In this document: piece after piece, positions 8,430 through 17,323 of the stretch | Numbering within the stretch: the first letter of the stretch is position 1 | How the letters are laid out: every line of letters begins with the position of its first letter | Source of the DNA: Betaproteobacteria bacterium | Lineage (GTDB): Bacteria; Pseudomonadota; Gammaproteobacteria; Burkholderiales; Ga0077523 | Assembly: GCA_016713305.1 (NCBI GenBank) | Contig: JADJPK010000009.1 | Location: 370,334 to 434,333, forward strand | DNA: 64,000 nucleotides | Reading direction: 5' to 3' | The notes under the pieces: model-generated | Told to the model about the DNA's origin: nothing | Databases searched by the model: none | The model's input: the letters and a program-made list of their open reading frames with translations, nothing else | Made by a program: the position numbers and the translations under genes

Positions 8430-9875
8430 ATGCAGAAGTCACTCATCGTCACGGCACTCGCCGTGGCGATCGGCGCACCTGCCATCGCCTCGGCGCAGAA
8501 TGCCGATCTCGATCAGATCCGCCGGCAGATCCAGGAACTGCGCGATACCTACGAGACCCGCATCAAGGCGCTCGAGGATCAGTTGAAATCGGCGGAAGCC
8601 GCCGCCAGAAAAGCGGAGGAAGCCGCGCGTCAGGCCACGGCCTCGGCCACCCGCGCGGAAGAATCCGCCCAGCGCACCGTGGAGCAGGCTCAGCCGCCTG
8701 CGGCGACCGGCGCCCAGCCTGCAGTGTCGCAAAACGCACTCAATCCCGGCATCTCGCTCATCCTCAACGGCAGCTGGGGCCGCTACGGCAAGGATGCCAC
8801 GGCCCAGATCACCGGCTTCCACGGCAGCGGGGCGAGCGAGATCATCGGACGCGGACCCTCGCTGGGCGAATCGGAACTGTTCCTCTCTTCCAACATCGAC
8901 CCCTACTTCCGTGGCGCCCTGCTCGCGGCACTGACGCCCGAGAACGAGGTGGAGGTCGAGGAAGCGTTCGTCGAAACCACGGCCCTGGGCTACGGACTCA
9001 CGGTCAAGGGCGGACGTTTCTTCAGCGGCCTCGGATACTGGAACTCCGTTCACCCGCATGCGTGGGATTTCACGGACGCCTCGCTGGTGCAGCGCGCATT
9101 CCTGGGCAAGAACTACGGCGACGACGGCGTGCAGCTGCGCTGGGTGGCGCCGCTTCCGGTCTTCGTGCAGCTGGGGGCGGAACTGGGCCGTGGCCGCGAA
9201 TTCGCCGGGATGGGCGAGATCGAACGCAACAGCAACGGCAAGAGTTCCGAGACCTTCTTCGTCAAGGTCGGGGGCGATCTCGGCGACTCGCACAGCTGGC
9301 AGGTGGGGGCGTCGCACCTGCGCCAGCGGACCACGACCGACGGTGTGACACTCTTCGACTATGACGATCTGACCGGGCTCGTGAATCTGTTCGCGGGCCG
9401 GCAACGCATCACGGGCGGAGATTTCGTCTGGAAATGGGCGCCCGACGGGAACCCCAAGTACCGGAACTTCAAGTTCGTGAGCGAGTTCTACCAGCGCAAG
9501 CTGGACGGCGACTTCACCTTCGACACCGCCGGCGCGGCGACGACGGACGCCATGCGCGCGAAGCAATCCGGCTGGTTCATGCAAGGCGTCTACCAGTTCC
9601 ACCCCTACTGGCGCACCGGCCTGCGGTACGACCGGCTCTCCGCCGGAACCGTGTCGCTGAACGCCAATGCGGCAAACCTCACGCCCCCAGGCTTCGATCC
9701 CAATCGCTGGACGGTGATGATGGACTACAACCCGAGCGAGTTCAGCCGCATCCGCCTGCAGTTCGCCCGGGACCGCTCGCGCCAGGACATCGCCACCGGC
9801 GAGACGATCGGCGACACCATCGTCTTCCTCCAATACGTCTACAGCCTGGGCGCGCACGGCGCGCACCGCTTCTGA
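8430..9875 (+). CDS. Outer-membrane porin-like protein with N-terminal coiled coil
   Basis: Exported beta-barrel protein of 481 residues. The signal peptide ends near residue 22 (AIASA/QN). Residues about 25-85 form an Ala/Glu/Lys/Arg-rich coiled coil (LDQIRRQIQELRDTYETRI onward) like the peptidoglycan-facing helix of OprM/OprP-type porins. From residue 105 alternating aromatic/polar strands (SLILNGSWGRYG, VKGGRFFSGLGYWNSVHPH) suggest a 14-18 strand barrel ending in Phe. No TonB box or plug domain was seen, so uptake through it would be passive. ATG at 8430 has GGAG at 8421-8424. Position between the small CDEC protein and the binding protein suggests passage of metal ions or a metal chelate. 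Confidence 0.75.
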   Translation: MQKSLIVTALAVAIGAPAIASAQNADLDQIRRQIQELRDTYETRIKALEDQLKSAEAAARKAEEAARQATASATRAEESAQRTVEQAQPPAATGAQPAVSQNALNPGISLILNGSWGRYGKDATAQITGFHGSGASEIIGRGPSLGESELFLSSNIDPYFRGALLAALTPENEVEVEEAFVETTALGYGLTVKGGRFFSGLGYWNSVHPHAWDFTDASLVQRAFLGKNYGDDGVQLRWVAPLPVFVQLGAELGRGREFAGMGEIERNSNGKSSETFFVKVGGDLGDSHSWQVGASHLRQRTTTDGVTLFDYDDLTGLVNLFAGRQRITGGDFVWKWAPDGNPKYRNFKFVSEFYQRKLDGDFTFDTAGAATTDAMRAKQSGWFMQGVYQFHPYWRTGLRYDRLSAGTVSLNANAANLTPPGFDPNRWTVMMDYNPSEFSRIRLQFARDRSRQDIATGETIGDTIVFLQYVYSLGAHGAHRF

Positions 9876-9906
9876 GGCGGTCACGCACAGGCAAAGGAAC
9901 CGAAAC

Positions 9907-10812
9907 ATGAAGATCATCTTGCGCATTGCGCTGGCCGTCGCCCTGATGGCGGCATTGCCTGCCCGCTCGGCCCTGGAAGTGTTCGCGTGCGAACCGGAAT
10001 GGGCCTCGCTCGTACGCGAAGTCGCGGGGAGCCGCGCCAGCATCTACGTCGCCACCACGGCAATGCAGGACATCCACCGGATCCAGGCGAGACCGAGCCT
10101 GATTGCGCGGGCCCGCATGGCCGATCTCGTCGTCTGCACTGGCGCGGAGCTGGAGGTGGGCTGGTTGCCGATGGTGCTGAGCCAGTCGGGCAACGACAAG
10201 GTGCAGCTGGGCAAGCCGGGATACCTCGCCGTCGCGAGCGTCGTGCCACGCATCGAAGTGCCGGCGTCCGTCGACCGCGCGATGGGGGACGTGCATCCGG
10301 CGGGCAATCCACACATCCAGTGGGGGCCGCGGCAGGTGCAGCTCGGCGCCAACGAGATCGCGAAGCGCCTGTCGCAGCTCGACCCGGCGGGCGATGCGGA
10401 ATACAAGAACCGGCTGGCGGATTTCACCTCGCGCTGGAGCGCCGCCACGGCGCGCTGGGCGCAGCAGGGGGCTCCCCTGAAAGGGGTCGGCGTGATCCAG
10501 CACCACAAGAATTTCGCCTATCTGTTCGAGTTCCTGGGCATGAAGGAACTGGGAACCCTGGAACCCAAGCCCGGCGTGGAACCGACGTCGTCGCATCTCA
10601 ACGATCTCGTCCAGCGGCAGCCGTCGGACCCGGCACGACTCATCCTGCGCTCGTCCTATCAGTCGCCCCAGGCGTCCGAATGGCTCGCCGAACACACGAA
10701 AGTGCCCGCCGTCATGCTGCCCGCCACCGTCGGCGGTTCCGAGGGCGCGAAGGACCTCTTCGGCATGTTCGACGACGCCATCCGCCGGATGCTGACCGCT
10801 CTGGGCGCCTGA
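9907..10812 (+). CDS. Metal (Zn/Mn type) ABC transporter substrate-binding protein
   Basis: Periplasmic cluster A-I binding protein (ZnuA/TroA superfamily), 301 residues, signal peptide about 1-22. Candidate metal ligands are the His in MQDIHRIQARP (near 58), the His pair in GDVHPAGNPHIQWGP (near 123-130), the His pair in IQHHKNFAYLFEF (near 198), and Glu/His in EPTSSHL near 224. CTGAELEVGWLP is typical of a ZnuA-related subfamily. There is no long His-rich loop as in E. coli ZnuA. It is followed by the matching ATPase and permease. Zinc is more likely than manganese from the His-rich set, but this is inference. Confidence 0.88.
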   Translation: MKIILRIALAVALMAALPARSALEVFACEPEWASLVREVAGSRASIYVATTAMQDIHRIQARPSLIARARMADLVVCTGAELEVGWLPMVLSQSGNDKVQLGKPGYLAVASVVPRIEVPASVDRAMGDVHPAGNPHIQWGPRQVQLGANEIAKRLSQLDPAGDAEYKNRLADFTSRWSAATARWAQQGAPLKGVGVIQHHKNFAYLFEFLGMKELGTLEPKPGVEPTSSHLNDLVQRQPSDPARLILRSSYQSPQASEWLAEHTKVPAVMLPATVGGSEGAKDLFGMFDDAIRRMLTALGA

Positions 10813-10875
10813 TTCCGGTGTCGTCTCCGGCGGCCTTGCGGGCGCCGGAGCCTCCCCTCCCCGGCCATGGGTTCC

Positions 10876-10881
10876 TATAAT
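10876..10881 (+). promoter_or_regulatory. Perfect TATAAT box before the ABC ATPase gene
   Basis: TATAAT at 10876-10881, 46 bases before the ATPase start, in the 115-base gap after the binding-protein gene. No good -35 hexamer is seen at 16-18 bases upstream, so this is a weak or activator-dependent internal promoter at best. Confidence 0.3.
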
Positions 10882-10927
10882 CCAGCCGCCGCGAGCCCCC
10901 GGTACAACCCTCGACCCGAATCGCTCC

Positions 10928-11500
10928 TTGCCTTCCGATCCTCTCATCGCGCTGGACGCCGTCACGGCCGGCTATGACCGGCCCGTGATGGGGCCCGTGA
11001 CGCTGTCCGTCGAGCCGGGCGAAGTCGTCGCGCTCTGGGGTCCGAACGGATCCGGCAAGAGCACGCTCCTCAACGCTGTCGGAGGCAGCGCGCGGGTGTT
11101 CTCCGGTACTGTTCGCCGCCGCCCCGGTCTGCGCGTGGCGCACCAGCACCAGAACCCGCTCCCCGTTCGCAGTGTGCCTCTGTCGGGCCGGGAACTGCTG
11201 TCGCTCACCAATGCGGATGTGTCGACGCTTCCGGAGCAGACGCGACCGCTCCTTTCGCGGCGGCTTTCGGAACTCTCGGGCGGCCAGCTGCAGTTCCTGC
11301 AGGTCTGGGCGAGCTTCGCCTCGCCGGCCCAGCTCGTCCTGCTCGACGAACCGACGAACAACGTGGACCCGGCGGGCGTCGGGCTGCTGGAGACCGCGCT
11401 CAAGGCGCGCGATCGGGCGCGCGGCTTCGTGCTCGTGAGCCACGACCGCCGGTTCGTCGAATCGGTCGCCACGCGCATCGTGGAGCTGGCACCGCGATGA
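10928..11500 (+). CDS. Metal ABC transporter ATP-binding protein
   Basis: Nucleotide-binding subunit of 190 residues, shorter than the usual 230-250 of ZnuC. It has Walker A GPNGSGKST at residues 38-46, the signature LSELSGGQLQFLQVWA, Walker B LVLLDEPTNNVD and the switch histidine in LVSHDRRF. The gene begins with TTG at 10928 as no earlier in-frame ATG gives a sensible N-terminus. Its stop overlaps the permease ATG by four bases (ATGA), which couples their translation. It powers import of the ion delivered by the preceding binding protein. Confidence 0.88.
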   Translation: MPSDPLIALDAVTAGYDRPVMGPVTLSVEPGEVVALWGPNGSGKSTLLNAVGGSARVFSGTVRRRPGLRVAHQHQNPLPVRSVPLSGRELLSLTNADVSTLPEQTRPLLSRRLSELSGGQLQFLQVWASFASPAQLVLLDEPTNNVDPAGVGLLETALKARDRARGFVLVSHDRRFVESVATRIVELAPR

Positions 11501-12294
11501 GCTTTCTCACGATCCACGAGCCGCTCTTCCTCGTTCCTTTCCTGACCGGGCTCTTCCTGTCCGTCGTGCTCCCGCTGCTGGGCATGTATCTGCGGCTGCG
11601 CGAGGAATGGCTGGCATCGCTGGCGTTCGCGCAGCTCGCCGCAGCGGGTTCGCTGGCCGCGGCGATTTCCGGGCTGCCGGTGCTCCTGGGCAGCTTCAGC
11701 GCGGCCGGCTTCGCCGCGGCGACCAAGTCGTGGCTTTCGCGCTCGGGCAACAACGGCTATGCGTTGCTGATGGTGGGCGCCTGGGGAGCCTCGATCCTGA
11801 TGCTGTCGAACGCCCCTTTCGCCGATCACCTGGGTCACGCGCTGTTCGACGGCCAGCTCTACTTCACCGGCACCGAGCACCTCTGGAGCGTCGCGGGCTT
11901 TTCCGTCGTGGCGCTGGCACTGCTGCGGTGGCTTTCCCGCAAGCTGCTGCTGGAACGCATGTTTCCCGATTTCTTCCGGGCGAGCGGGCTTTCGCCGCAG
12001 CGCTACCACCTGGTGTTCGATCTCCTGGTGGCCGCCGGCATCTCGCTGGCCACCGCCAGCATCGGCGTGATGGCCGCGTTCAGCCTGGTGTTCATCCCTT
12101 CGATGATCGCCTGGACCTGGGGGCGGAGCTGGAAACGCGCCCTGGCGATCTCCCTCGTCACGGGCATGACGAGCTACGTCACCGCCTTCGAGCTGGCCTT
12201 GCACCTGGACCAGCCGTTCGGCCCGGTCCTGGTGCTCAGCATGGTCGCCGTCGCCGGTCTCTCCTGGGCCGTGGGCGCCCTCCTGCGCCGGTAG
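11497..12294 (+). CDS. Metal ABC transporter permease
   Basis: ABC-3 family (ZnuB/TroC-like) inner-membrane permease of 265 residues with about eight hydrophobic segments, for example LFLVPFLTGLFLSVVLPLLG near residue 10 and LVAAGISLATASIGVMAAFS near 180, the latter matching the conserved GxLLVxALLxxPAATA-like region in position. The start overlaps the ATPase stop. It closes a five-gene uptake unit running from 8.0 kb. The following gene, a hydratase, is in the same direction 89 bases later but metabolically unrelated. Confidence 0.85.
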   Translation: MSFLTIHEPLFLVPFLTGLFLSVVLPLLGMYLRLREEWLASLAFAQLAAAGSLAAAISGLPVLLGSFSAAGFAAATKSWLSRSGNNGYALLMVGAWGASILMLSNAPFADHLGHALFDGQLYFTGTEHLWSVAGFSVVALALLRWLSRKLLLERMFPDFFRASGLSPQRYHLVFDLLVAAGISLATASIGVMAAFSLVFIPSMIAWTWGRSWKRALAISLVTGMTSYVTAFELALHLDQPFGPVLVLSMVAVAGLSWAVGALLRR

Positions 12295-12383
12295 TCCTGC
12301 CCGTCTGCAGGCCCGGCACTGCCGCATTGCCCTTTGCACGCCGTCACGCCATGCTTGCGGTTTGCCGACCCAAGACATTTCCC

Positions 12384-13229
12384 ATGGATCTCGATGCTCT
12401 CAAACAGTGGATCGGCCGCACCGAAGACCGGCAGGACACGGTGACGGCCGCGCCCGTCGCGATGATGTCGGCCACGCTCGACCGGGATGACCCGCAGCCC
12501 CGCCCGGGGACGCCGTTGCCCGCGCTGTGGCACTGGCTCTACTTCACCCCCCAGGCCCGCCACAGCGAGATCGGTCCCGACGGTCACGCGAAGCGGGGCG
12601 GATTCCTGCCGCCGGTGGAACTGCCCCGGCGGATGTGGGCGGGCGGCCGGCTGGAGTTCCGCCGCCCGCTCGCCATCGGCGACGAAGTCAAGCGGACATC
12701 GACCATCGCGTCCGTGGAAGGCAAGCAGGGACGCAGCGGCACGCTGGTCTTCGTGGGCGTGCACCACGATTACCGCGTCGGCAACGAACTGGTGATCCAC
12801 GAAGAGCACGACATCGTCTATCGCGACAACCCCCAGCCCGGACAGTCCGCTCCGCCCGCCCAGCCCGCGCCCGCCGGCGAAGCCTTCTCACGCGAGATCG
12901 CGCCCGATCCGGTGCTGCTCTTCCGGTACTCCGCCCTGACCTTCAACGGCCATCGCATCCACTACGACCGCACGTATGTCACGGAGGTGGAAGGCTATCC
13001 CGGACTCATCGTGCACGGGCCGCTCATCGCGACGCTGCTCGTGGATCTGCTGCGGCGCCAGGCGCCGGAGCGGGCGGTTCGAAAATTCTCCTTCCGCGCG
13101 GTGCGGCCCGTCTTCGACATCCACCGCTTCACGGTGTGCGGGCGGATCGAGGACGGCCACCGTGCTGCGCTGTGGACACGCGACCACGAAGGCCATCTGA
13201 CCATGGACGCCACCGCCGAGCTGGACTGA
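12384..13229 (+). CDS. MaoC-like FAS1-type acyl-CoA hydratase (itaconyl-/mesaconyl-C4-CoA hydratase candidate)
   Basis: Hot-dog fold hydratase of 281 residues with two halves: an N-terminal FAS1-type dehydratase domain (PLPALWHWLYF, GFLPPVELPRRMWAGG) and a C-terminal half bearing the catalytic region (FNGHRIHYDRTYVTEVEGYPG, shortened here to FNGHRIHYDRTYV, then GLIVHGPL). Size and order match the mesaconyl-C4-CoA/itaconyl-CoA hydratase group. ATG at 12384 is used; an ATG at 12351 would add 11 residues. It is followed by an acyl-CoA dehydrogenase, as beside the itaconyl-CoA hydratase gene in Pseudomonas itaconate clusters (remembered context). Partners in the pathway lie at 3.5-5.5 kb. Confidence 0.82.
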   Translation: MDLDALKQWIGRTEDRQDTVTAAPVAMMSATLDRDDPQPRPGTPLPALWHWLYFTPQARHSEIGPDGHAKRGGFLPPVELPRRMWAGGRLEFRRPLAIGDEVKRTSTIASVEGKQGRSGTLVFVGVHHDYRVGNELVIHEEHDIVYRDNPQPGQSAPPAQPAPAGEAFSREIAPDPVLLFRYSALTFNGHRIHYDRTYVTEVEGYPGLIVHGPLIATLLVDLLRRQAPERAVRKFSFRAVRPVFDIHRFTVCGRIEDGHRAALWTRDHEGHLTMDATAELD

Positions 13230-13257
13230 CGCGGCGATTCGAGACGACGGAACACCC

Positions 13258-14406
13258 ATGCCGAAATATCAGGACATCCGCGACACCGTTCGCGATCTTT
13301 GCGCACAGTTTCCGACAAAATACTTCCGCAGGATCGACGAACAGCGCGCCTATCCGGAAGAATTCGTGAACGCCCTGACGGGCGCGGGCTGGCTTGCGGC
13401 GCTCATCCCGCAAGAGTATGGCGGGTCCGGGCTGGGGCTGGCGGAGGCCTCGGTCATCATGGAAGAAATCAACCGCTGCGGCGGCAATGCGGGCGCCTGC
13501 CACGGTCAGATGTACAACATGGGCACGCTGCTGCGGCACGGTTCGGACGAGCAGAAGCAACGCTACCTGCCGAAGATCGCGAGCGGCGAACTGCGGCTTC
13601 AATCCATGGGTGTGACCGAACCCACCACAGGCACGGACACCACGAAGCTCAAGACGACCGCCGTTCGCAAGGACGACCGCTACGTGGTGAACGGGCAGAA
13701 GGTGTGGATCTCTCGCGTGCAGCACTCCGATCTCATGATCCTGCTCGCGCGCACGACGCCGCTTGCCGAGGTGAAGAAGAAGTCGGAGGGCATGTCGATC
13801 TTCATCGTCGATCTGCGCGAGGCGATCGGCCGCGGCCTCACCGTGCGGCCGATCCCGAACATGGTGAACCACGAGACCAACGAACTGTTCTTCGAGGACC
13901 TGGAGATCCCCGCCGAGAACCTCATCGGCACGGAAGGCCAGGGCTTCAAGTACATCCTCGACGGGCTCAACGCCGAGCGGACGCTGATCGCGGCGGAGTG
14001 CATCGGCGACGGCTACTGGTTCGTCGACAAGGTGTCGAAGTACGTATCCGAGCGGGTGGTGTTCGGCCGCCCCATCGGGCAGAACCAGGGCGTGCAGTTT
14101 CCCATTGCGGAAGCGTACATCGAGGTGGAGGCGGCCAATCTCATGCGCTGGAAGGCGTGCGAGCTGTTCGACGCGCACCAGCCCTGCGGCGCCGAGGCCA
14201 ACATGGCGAAATACCTCGCGGCCAAGGCGTCCTGGGAAGCCGCCAACGCCTGCCTGCAGTTTCACGGCGGTTTCGGTTTCGCGTGCGAGTACGACGTGGA
14301 ACGGAAATTCCGCGAGACCCGCCTGTACCAGGTGGCCCCCATCTCCACCAATCTCATCCTGTCCTACGTGGCCGAACACCTGCTGGGCATGCCGCGATCT
14401 TTCTGA
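13258..14406 (+). CDS. Acyl-CoA dehydrogenase
   Basis: FAD flavoprotein of 382 residues, complete. The N-terminal helical domain contains LAALIPQEYGGSGLGL; the FAD/substrate region has MGVTEPTTGTDTTKLKT and GQKVWISRVQHSD; the C-terminal domain carries the predicted catalytic base Glu344 in the segment ACEYDVERKFRETRLYQ. It oxidises an acyl-CoA to the 2-enoyl-CoA and passes electrons to ETF. It follows the MaoC hydratase by 28 bases and is probably cotranscribed. The substrate may be a short branched or dicarboxylic acyl-CoA, but this is inferred only from neighbours. Confidence 0.92.
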   Translation: MPKYQDIRDTVRDLCAQFPTKYFRRIDEQRAYPEEFVNALTGAGWLAALIPQEYGGSGLGLAEASVIMEEINRCGGNAGACHGQMYNMGTLLRHGSDEQKQRYLPKIASGELRLQSMGVTEPTTGTDTTKLKTTAVRKDDRYVVNGQKVWISRVQHSDLMILLARTTPLAEVKKKSEGMSIFIVDLREAIGRGLTVRPIPNMVNHETNELFFEDLEIPAENLIGTEGQGFKYILDGLNAERTLIAAECIGDGYWFVDKVSKYVSERVVFGRPIGQNQGVQFPIAEAYIEVEAANLMRWKACELFDAHQPCGAEANMAKYLAAKASWEAANACLQFHGGFGFACEYDVERKFRETRLYQVAPISTNLILSYVAEHLLGMPRSF

Positions 14407-14496
14407 CGCCCGGCATCCGGGGCGTCGCCGATCGGTGACAGCCTCGGGGCGCAGGGCTATCATGCGCTCGGCGTGGAATCACGAGCACGAGCGCGC

Positions 14497-16224
14497 ATGC
14501 ATCAGCCGAGCACCGAACCCAGACGCTCCCTGTATTACCGGTACCGGGTCTTCCCCGCGTTCCAGCCTTCATCGACCCTGCAACGCCAGGGTGAGCGGCG
14601 CAAGGTCGTCATCGTCGGGGCGGGTCCCATCGGCCTCGCCGCTGCGCTGGATCTCGCCCGCTTCGGGGTTCCCTGCGTCGTCCTCGAATCCGAGCGGCAG
14701 GTCTGCGACGGCAGCCGTGCCATCGTGTTCACCCGCCGTTCGCTCGAGATCCTGCAGCAGGTCGGCGTGGCCGAGCGCATCTGCGAAAAGGGTCTGCCCT
14801 GGCGGTTCGGCAATTCGTTCTACCGCGGCGAGCGTGTCTTCCGCCTCGAGGCGCCCTACGACGAGGACGACCGTTTCTTTCCGATGATCAACCTCCAGCA
14901 GCAGTACGTGGAGGACTATCTCGTCGGCGCGATCTCGCGCGAACCGCGTATCGAACTGCGTTGGGGAAACCGCGTGACCGGCCTTGCGCAGAACGACGCG
15001 GGGGTCGGCCTGGACGTGGACACGCCCGCAGGACCGTACCGGATGGATGCCGACTGGGTCATCGCGGCGGACGGCGCGCGCTCCACCGTCCGCCAGTTGC
15101 TGGGACTCAAGATGGAAGGCGATGCCTACGAGGGCCGGTTCGTCATCGCCGACATCCGCATCGACATCGATCTGCCCACCGAACGGCTGGCCTTCTTCGA
15201 TCCGTCGTGGAATCCGGGCAACACGGTGCTCATGCATCGCCAGCCCGGTGACCTGTGGCGCATCGACTACCAGTTGCCTCCGGGCGAGGAGCCGGAACAG
15301 GCGCTCGCGCCCGAATCATTGCGCGCCCGCATCGCCGCGCAGCTGGACATGATCGGCATGGGGCATCTGCCGTGGGAACTCGACTGGTCTTCCGTCTATT
15401 CCGCCCGTGCGATGACCCTGCCGCAGTACGTGCACGGACGCGTCGCATTCACCGGAGACTCGGCCCATCTGCTGCCCATCTTCGGCGTGCGGGGTGCCAA
15501 CACGGGCTGGCAGGACAGCAACAATCTCGCGTGGAAACTCGCGTGCGTGGTGAACGGCTGGTCTTCGCCCTCGCTGCTGGAGACCTATTCCCGGGAGCGC
15601 GTCACGGCCGCCCGCGAGATCATCGACGAGGCAGGCAAGAGCACCCGGTTCATGACGCCGCCGACCCGCGGATTCCGGCTGCTGCGGGACGCCACGCTTT
15701 CGCTTTCGCTGCAGCACGCGTTCGTGCGGCCGCTGTTCCATTGGCGCACGTCCCGCCCGCACGAGTATCTCGATTCCGCACTCAACGCCGGAGATGACGA
15801 CGACGGACTGTTCCGCGCCGGACCGGTGAAAGGCGCGGCCGTGCCCAATATCCGGCTCGGCCAGCATCGGCACCTGCTGGATCGCTTCGGCCCCGCATTC
15901 CAGTTTCTTCACTTCACGGAGGGCGGCGAGGTGCCGGCAGCGATACGGAACACCATCGCGTCGCTCAGAACGATCGGAATGCCGCTGCAGGTCATCGCGA
16001 TCGGCAATCAGGGCGAAGGGTCGGTGTACGGCGCAGACGTGACCGTCACCGACGCATCGGGACATGCGTGGCAGAAGTACGGCGTCGAGAGCGCGGGTGC
16101 GGCGTATCTCGTCCGGCCCGATCAGCACGTGTGCGCCCGCTGGCTCGCGCCAACACCTGCGCGGCTTGCGGCGGCATTCCACCGCGCGCTCGCTCACGAC
16201 ACCGCGGCGGTGCCTGCACCATGA
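14497..16224 (+). CDS. FAD-dependent aromatic-ring monooxygenase (MhpA/PheA-like)
   Basis: Class A flavoprotein hydroxylase of 575 residues. The dinucleotide fold VVIVGAGPIGLAAALDLARFG starts near residue 37, the DG motif is WVIAADGARSTVRQLLG and the second FAD motif is GRVAFTGDSAHLLPIFGVRG, followed by NTGWQDSNNLAWKLA. The last 150 residues resemble the thioredoxin-like C-terminal domain of phenol hydroxylases (AVPNIRLGQ, LLDRFGPAFQFLHF). ATG at 14497 is chosen over GTG at 14473. Its stop overlaps the start of a DUF2783 gene. The likely reaction is NAD(P)H-dependent ortho-hydroxylation of a phenolic or hydroxyphenylalkanoate. Confidence 0.88.
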   Translation: MHQPSTEPRRSLYYRYRVFPAFQPSSTLQRQGERRKVVIVGAGPIGLAAALDLARFGVPCVVLESERQVCDGSRAIVFTRRSLEILQQVGVAERICEKGLPWRFGNSFYRGERVFRLEAPYDEDDRFFPMINLQQQYVEDYLVGAISREPRIELRWGNRVTGLAQNDAGVGLDVDTPAGPYRMDADWVIAADGARSTVRQLLGLKMEGDAYEGRFVIADIRIDIDLPTERLAFFDPSWNPGNTVLMHRQPGDLWRIDYQLPPGEEPEQALAPESLRARIAAQLDMIGMGHLPWELDWSSVYSARAMTLPQYVHGRVAFTGDSAHLLPIFGVRGANTGWQDSNNLAWKLACVVNGWSSPSLLETYSRERVTAAREIIDEAGKSTRFMTPPTRGFRLLRDATLSLSLQHAFVRPLFHWRTSRPHEYLDSALNAGDDDDGLFRAGPVKGAAVPNIRLGQHRHLLDRFGPAFQFLHFTEGGEVPAAIRNTIASLRTIGMPLQVIAIGNQGEGSVYGADVTVTDASGHAWQKYGVESAGAAYLVRPDQHVCARWLAPTPARLAAAFHRALAHDTAAVPAP

Positions 16225-16394
16225 ACCAGAGCGACCTCGAACGTCTCTACGACGTCCTTGCACAAGCCATCGACGAGGCCGGCGCGGACAAGTCGGAACT
16301 CTTCCTGACCAAGCTCGCCCTGCTGTTGGCCGATGCGCTGGACGACGCGGACAAGGCCTGCCAGCTCGTTCGCAGCGCGCTGGACGATCTCTGA
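16221..16394 (+). CDS. DUF2783-type small protein
   Basis: A 57-residue, mostly helical acidic protein (opens MNQSDLERLYDVLAQAIDEA; ends VRSALDDL) whose ATG overlaps the monooxygenase stop by four bases. Proteins of this size and pattern belong to DUF2783 and recur immediately downstream of FAD monooxygenases (family knowledge). A structural or assembly role for the hydroxylase is plausible; no catalytic motif is visible. Confidence 0.8.
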   Translation: MNQSDLERLYDVLAQAIDEAGADKSELFLTKLALLLADALDDADKACQLVRSALDDL

Positions 16395-16484
16395 TCGGCG
16401 GGCCCGCGTCGTCGCTTCGGGAACCGGGACCGCACGCGAACGGCTCGACCGGCTCCCGCTATCGAAACGTCCAACAGCCCCCGC

Positions 16485-17234
16485 TCAGGGCAGACCGTCG
16501 ATCGTTGCCTTGAGGTTGCCCAGCATCTCGTAGATCGCGAGCGAGCTTCCGCGATAGGCGGACATGTTGGGCACGAAGTCCCACACCGATTCGATCGCGA
16601 GATCCGGCACGAAGGTCGGCGCGGGAGTGACCTCGAAACCCGCGGCCGTCATTTCGCGGCGCGCCCGCCGCATGTCGACACCGTGAGTCACCAGCAGCAC
16701 GCGGCGGATGCCCAGCGGGTGCAGGATGCGCGCGGCGTTGAGGGCGTTCTCGTGCGTGTTCCGGGACTGCGTTTCACGCCATTTCACCGGCACGCCGAAG
16801 TCGCGGTCCAAGACGTCGGAAATCACGTCGGCCTCCGGTCTTCCTTCCCGTACCACTCCGCCAGCCACGAGGATCGGCAGTCTGCGCTGTTTCGCGAGAA
16901 AGGCCCCGTAGTGGGCGCGTTCCAGACTCAGCGGGGCCAGCCAGTCTCCGCCGTACTCCGGCGCACGCTTGATGATCCCGCCGCCGAGCAGGACGATGGC
17001 TTGCGCATCGCGGCCCCGGTCCGCAACGAGCGGTTCTCCCTCCGCAATGGCCCACGACAGTACGCCGGAGACGACGGGAACCGAGAGGAGCAGCAGGATC
17101 CACAGCCCTGCATACGCCATGAGCTTTCCCAGTTTCTTCGTCCGCCGCATGAGCGCCAGCCCCAGAAAGGAAAGCAGCAGCGGCCCGAGCGGAGGCAGGA
17201 TCAGGGCAGCGATGAATTTATTGAGCCAGAACAT
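16485..17234 (-). CDS. YdcF/ElyC-family (DUF218) membrane protein
   Basis: A 249-residue inner-membrane protein with two N-terminal hydrophobic segments (FIAALILPPLGPLLLSFLGLAL near residue 5, LMAYAGLWILLLLSVPVV near 40) and a periplasmic DUF218 domain: AIVLLGGGIIKRAPEYGG, SLERAHYGAFLAKQ, PILVAGGVV, QSRNTHENALNAARIL and VLLVTHGVDMRRA. E. coli relatives ElyC and SanA affect envelope integrity and lipid-carrier recycling. ATG at 17234 was chosen because residues before it are not conserved-looking. Transcribed away from the repeat region. Confidence 0.87.
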   Translation of the reverse strand: MFWLNKFIAALILPPLGPLLLSFLGLALMRRTKKLGKLMAYAGLWILLLLSVPVVSGVLSWAIAEGEPLVADRGRDAQAIVLLGGGIIKRAPEYGGDWLAPLSLERAHYGAFLAKQRRLPILVAGGVVREGRPEADVISDVLDRDFGVPVKWRETQSRNTHENALNAARILHPLGIRRVLLVTHGVDMRRARREMTAAGFEVTPAPTFVPDLAIESVWDFVPNMSAYRGSSLAIYEMLGNLKATIDGLP

Positions 17235-17323
17235 GGGATTCACGCGAGGGGCGGCATGCGGTGGAGCGCGATACATTCTGGCACCAGGGTGGTCGATGCG
17301 CGCGATGGCGCGAACCGGGCAGG

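Noticed and set aside
12290..12335. A sigma-54 promoter before the MaoC hydratase
   Set aside because: GGCAC and TTGC elements are two bases too far apart for the strict -24/-12 spacing.
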